From positions 1 to 7,901 of the forward strand of contig JAJXUS010000084.1 of assembly GCA_021782675.1 (NCBI GenBank): a stretch of DNA of 7,901 bases, read 5' to 3'. A program made the position numbers and the translations under genes. Of this stretch, positions 5,965 to 7,901 are shown in pieces. Every line of letters starts with the position of its first letter. Within the stretch, counting starts at the first letter, position 1. Below the pieces are notes generated by a model. The model was not told the origin of the DNA. It worked only from the letters and a program-made list of their open reading frames with translations, and did not search any database. Source of the DNA: Acidobacteriota bacterium. Its GTDB lineage: Bacteria > Acidobacteriota > Terriglobia > Terriglobales > Acidobacteriaceae.

Positions 5965-7380
5965 ATGTTGCCATCGGCGAAACGGCCAACGGTTGCCGTG
6001 GTTGGTGGCGGGCTGGCCGGCCTGGCGGCGGCGTGCTCGCTGGCGGATGCCGGATATCCGGTGCGACTGCTGGAGCGCCGCCCGTATGTTGGCGGCCGCG
6101 CGTCTTCTTATGAACACCCGGGCACGGGCGAGGTAGTCGATAACTGCCAGCACATTCTGCTTGGCTGCTGCACAAACCTGATCGCGTTGTATCGTCAGCT
6201 TGGGGTGGAGGACCGCATTGGGTGGTTCGACCGCATCACCTTTCTTGAACCCGGCGGACGCAGCAGCGTTCTGCAGCCCGGCGCGTTGCCGGCTCCGTTT
6301 CACGCGTCTCTGGCGTTTTTGTGTGCTTCCGCTCTGTCCATGGCGGACAAGCTGGCGATTGCGCGGGCGATGCCGGCATTTCTGCGCGGTGTGCCGCCCG
6401 ACAGCCAGGAAAACTTCGCTGAATGGCTGCGGCGGCATGGCCAGACACGCCGCGCGATCGATCGCTTCTGGAACCCTGTGCTGGTGAGTGCGCTGAATGA
6501 CGATCTGGACCGCGTGTCCGTGCACTATGCGGGAATGGTGTTTCGCATGGCGTTTCTGCAGTCGGCGCAGGGTGGCGCGATGGGTATCCCGCAGATTCCG
6601 CTCAGCCAGTTGTATGGGTATGCCTTGAACTACATTACGGAACGCGGCGGGATGGTTTCGCTGCGCACCGGCGTCGATCGCGTCGCGCGGGATGCCTCGA
6701 CCGGCGGATGGCAGTTGTTTGCGGGCGACCAAACCGTAAAGAGCGACGCAGTCGTCTTCGCGCTGCCGTTTGAAGCTATGCAAAAGCTGCTGCCAGGACT
6801 TCCCGACGATGCGGCGAAGGACCGATTCGCGGCCAGCCTGCGCCGGTTTGAGCATTCGCCGATAACAGGCATCCATCTCTGGTTCGACCGCGCGGTGACG
6901 AATCTTCCGCACGCCGTGCTGCTGGATACGACCATCCAGTGGATGTACAACAAGACGCTGCTGCAGCCGGAGACTCGCAGGACGGGCGACGGATTTTATC
7001 TGGAGCTGGTGGTGAGCGCGTCGCGGTCGCTGGTGGCAAAGTCGCGCCAGGAGGTGATCGACCTGGCTCTCGCGGAGCTGGCGCAGTTTTTCCCGACGGT
7101 GCGCGGTGCGCAGTTATTAAAGGCCGCCGTGGTCAAAGAGGTTCGCGCAACCTTCTCCGTCACGCCGGGGCTGGAGGCATTCCGGCCGAGGCCCGTCACT
7201 GGCTGGCAGGGAATCTACCTTGCGGGTGACTGGACGGCGACGGGCTGGCCTTCCACGATGGAGGGTGCGGTGCGCAGCGGCTTTCTCGCGGCGGAAGCGA
7301 TCAGCGCTGCCGCTGGCGAGCGCCGGCAATTTTTACAGCCTGACCTGCCGTCGCAGGGCTTGATGCGGCTGTTCGGTTAG
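5965..7380 (+). CDS. hpnE: HpnE, hydroxysqualene dehydroxylase
   Basis: A 471-residue FAD-dependent protein of the amine oxidase / phytoene desaturase-like group. HpnE reductively removes the hydroxyl of hydroxysqualene to give squalene, completing the HpnD-HpnC-HpnE route. The N-terminal dinucleotide motif is VVGGGLAGLAAA (G14-x-G16-x2-G19), followed by LLERRPYVGGRASS, in which the Glu would bind the FAD ribose and the GGR stretch is family-typical. The C-terminus has the second FAD signature, IYLAGDWTATGWPSTMEGA, with G421-D422. The start is either the ATG at 5965 (5 bp after hpnD) or a TTG at 5956 that would overlap the hpnD stop as TTGA, in the style of the other junctions; a GGAA lies 5 nt before that TTG. 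The difference is only three residues. It resembles carotenoid desaturases, but position and sequence favour HpnE. Confidence 0.94.
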   Translation: MLPSAKRPTVAVVGGGLAGLAAACSLADAGYPVRLLERRPYVGGRASSYEHPGTGEVVDNCQHILLGCCTNLIALYRQLGVEDRIGWFDRITFLEPGGRSSVLQPGALPAPFHASLAFLCASALSMADKLAIARAMPAFLRGVPPDSQENFAEWLRRHGQTRRAIDRFWNPVLVSALNDDLDRVSVHYAGMVFRMAFLQSAQGGAMGIPQIPLSQLYGYALNYITERGGMVSLRTGVDRVARDASTGGWQLFAGDQTVKSDAVVFALPFEAMQKLLPGLPDDAAKDRFAASLRRFEHSPITGIHLWFDRAVTNLPHAVLLDTTIQWMYNKTLLQPETRRTGDGFYLELVVSASRSLVAKSRQEVIDLALAELAQFFPTVRGAQLLKAAVVKEVRATFSVTPGLEAFRPRPVTGWQGIYLAGDWTATGWPSTMEGAVRSGFLAAEAISAAAGERRQFLQPDLPSQGLMRLFG

Positions 7381-7393
7381 CTACCGGGTCAGC
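7368..7393 (+). terminator. Stem-loop across the convergent stop codons
   Basis: GCTG at 7368-7371 pairs with CAGC at 7390-7393, and CGGT at 7374-7377 pairs with ACCG at 7383-7386. Two T-G wobbles and one unpaired base lie between these stems, and the loop is TAGCT. The two stop codons meet inside the loop region. There is no T run on either side, so it is not a standard intrinsic terminator. It may mark the end of both genes or be chance. Confidence 0.3.
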
Positions 7394-7773
7394 AGGAAGA
7401 TGCCGCCGCCGACGCAGAGTGCGGCCAGCCATCGACGCCGGTCAACGTTCTCTTTCAGAATCCATTTCGCAGCCACAGCGTTCGTCACAAAGGTCAGTGC
7501 CGCTGATGCGGGAGCCACCAGGCTGACGTCCGCCCAACTGAGGGCAAACAGCAGTGCAAAGAAGCTGAGCGACATGCCCACCACGCCGAAGAAGAAGCGG
7601 ACGTTCGACAAGACGGCACGGATCGCGCCGAAGATGCCGCTTTTCGCGCGGACATCATCCAGATCGCCGATCTGCCGTAGCGCGCTTGCAATCATCACAT
7701 CGCCGAACGTGGCCAGCACTACGATGGCGCCAATCATCATCCAGACGCTGCCGGAGTTTGCATGCAGCGTCAT
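7381..7773 (-). CDS. Small EamA/DMT-superfamily membrane protein
   Basis: A 130-residue, very hydrophobic protein with four predicted membrane helices (about residues 11-32, 59-79, 83-105 and 113-128). The second half reads like a single EamA unit: a helix with SLVAPASAALTFV, then WILKENVDRRRW with E108 at the usual conserved glutamate position, then a glycine-rich final helix. This is half the length of the usual ten-helix EamA transporters and resembles single-domain, SMR-sized members, which work as dimers. It sits in the cytoplasmic membrane; the substrate is unknown. The ATG at 7773 follows a GGAG 5 nt upstream on the minus strand. It is convergent with hpnE and outside the operon, so a hopanoid role is not implied. 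Confidence 0.8.
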   Translation of the reverse strand: MTLHANSGSVWMMIGAIVVLATFGDVMIASALRQIGDLDDVRAKSGIFGAIRAVLSNVRFFFGVVGMSLSFFALLFALSWADVSLVAPASAALTFVTNAVAAKWILKENVDRRRWLAALCVGGGIFLLTR

Positions 7774-7826
7774 AAACGCTCCGTGCCGCTGATTGAGGCG
7801 GTCTTCGATGGATCAAGCGTCGCTTC

Positions 7827-7843
7827 GGGTGTGGGTGGGTGGG
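7827..7843 (+). other. G-quadruplex motif upstream of the EamA gene
   Basis: Four GGG tracts are separated by loops TGT, T and T, which is a canonical short-loop G-quadruplex pattern on the plus strand. It lies 54 bp upstream of the minus-strand EamA start, on the template strand of that gene. The pattern is read directly; any regulatory role is inference. Apart from this motif, 7774-7901 contains no feature I can support. Confidence 0.5.
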
Positions 7844-7901
7844 CTGGTCCAGCTGTGAGGAAACCGACTCCTGGAGTGATGAGAAGAATGCCGGCTCAGC
7901 G

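Noticed and set aside
5773..6912. 379-codon open frame on the minus strand
   Set aside because: It is antisense to hpnD and hpnE, is rich in Arg and Gln, and has no family signature. Both plus-strand genes show complete catalytic motifs.
5018..7380. Carotenoid genes (phytoene synthase and phytoene desaturase) as an alternative reading of hpnD and hpnE
   Set aside because: The folds are related, but the joint presence of a second synthase-like HpnC, HpnA and HpnG fits the hopanoid route far better.
7400..7792. 130-codon plus-strand frame opposite the EamA gene
   Set aside because: The minus-strand translation forms four clear membrane helices and has a ribosome binding site. The plus-strand product is a featureless Ser/Ala/Thr/Arg-rich peptide.
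7770..7895. Minus-strand frame ending in TGA that overlaps the EamA ATG (a possible upstream coupled gene)
   Set aside because: The frame is closed by another TGA at 7896-7898 and contains no ATG, GTG or TTG start between the two stops.
7879..7901. Possible plus-strand gene start at the right edge (ATG at 7879 or 7888 after GGAG)
   Set aside because: Only a few codons are visible before the window ends and the spacing to GGAG is not ideal (2 or 11 nt), so it cannot be supported.

Overview
The window is a hopanoid (bacterial triterpenoid) biosynthesis cluster from a GC-rich bacterium. Seven tightly packed plus-strand genes span about 174-7380. The set is hpnA, hpnG, two zinc-dependent medium-chain dehydrogenases, hpnC, hpnD and hpnE. 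A small minus-strand EamA-type membrane protein follows, and the tail of an unrecognised gene precedes. The gene mix and sequence style suggest an Acidobacteriota member (Terriglobia/Acidobacteriaceae type), but no rRNA or other phylogenetic marker is present, so this is an inference.

Layout. 1-96: C-terminal 31 codons of a plus-strand gene. 174-1169: hpnA (SDR-type sugar epimerase/reductase). 1166-1846: hpnG (nucleoside-phosphorylase-like enzyme that removes adenine from adenosylhopane). 1891-2991 and 3016-4065: two divergent tandem zinc alcohol/polyol dehydrogenase paralogues. 4062-5021: hpnC. 5018-5959: hpnD. 5965-7380: hpnE. 7381-7773 (minus): a four-helix EamA/DMT-like protein whose stop codon abuts that of hpnE. 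7774-7901: no supported gene, but a G-quadruplex motif.

How the genes work together. HpnD condenses two farnesyl diphosphates to presqualene diphosphate, HpnC converts it to hydroxysqualene, and HpnE reduces that to squalene, the substrate of squalene-hopene cyclase (not in the window). HpnG acts later, on the C35 side chain, after HpnH has made adenosylhopane. HpnA is a conserved cluster partner of undefined role. Junctions are very tight: ATGA at hpnA/hpnG, GTGA at MDR2/hpnC and hpnC/hpnD, and a possible TTGA at hpnD/hpnE. This indicates a translationally coupled operon.

The most interesting point is the pair of zinc dehydrogenases inserted between the side-chain gene hpnG and the squalene genes. 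Their chemistry would suit reduction of the open-chain aldehyde of ribosylhopane to bacteriohopanetetrol, a step for which I know of no established enzyme. This is a hypothesis from context and fold, not proof. The rest of the window is a well-known pathway.
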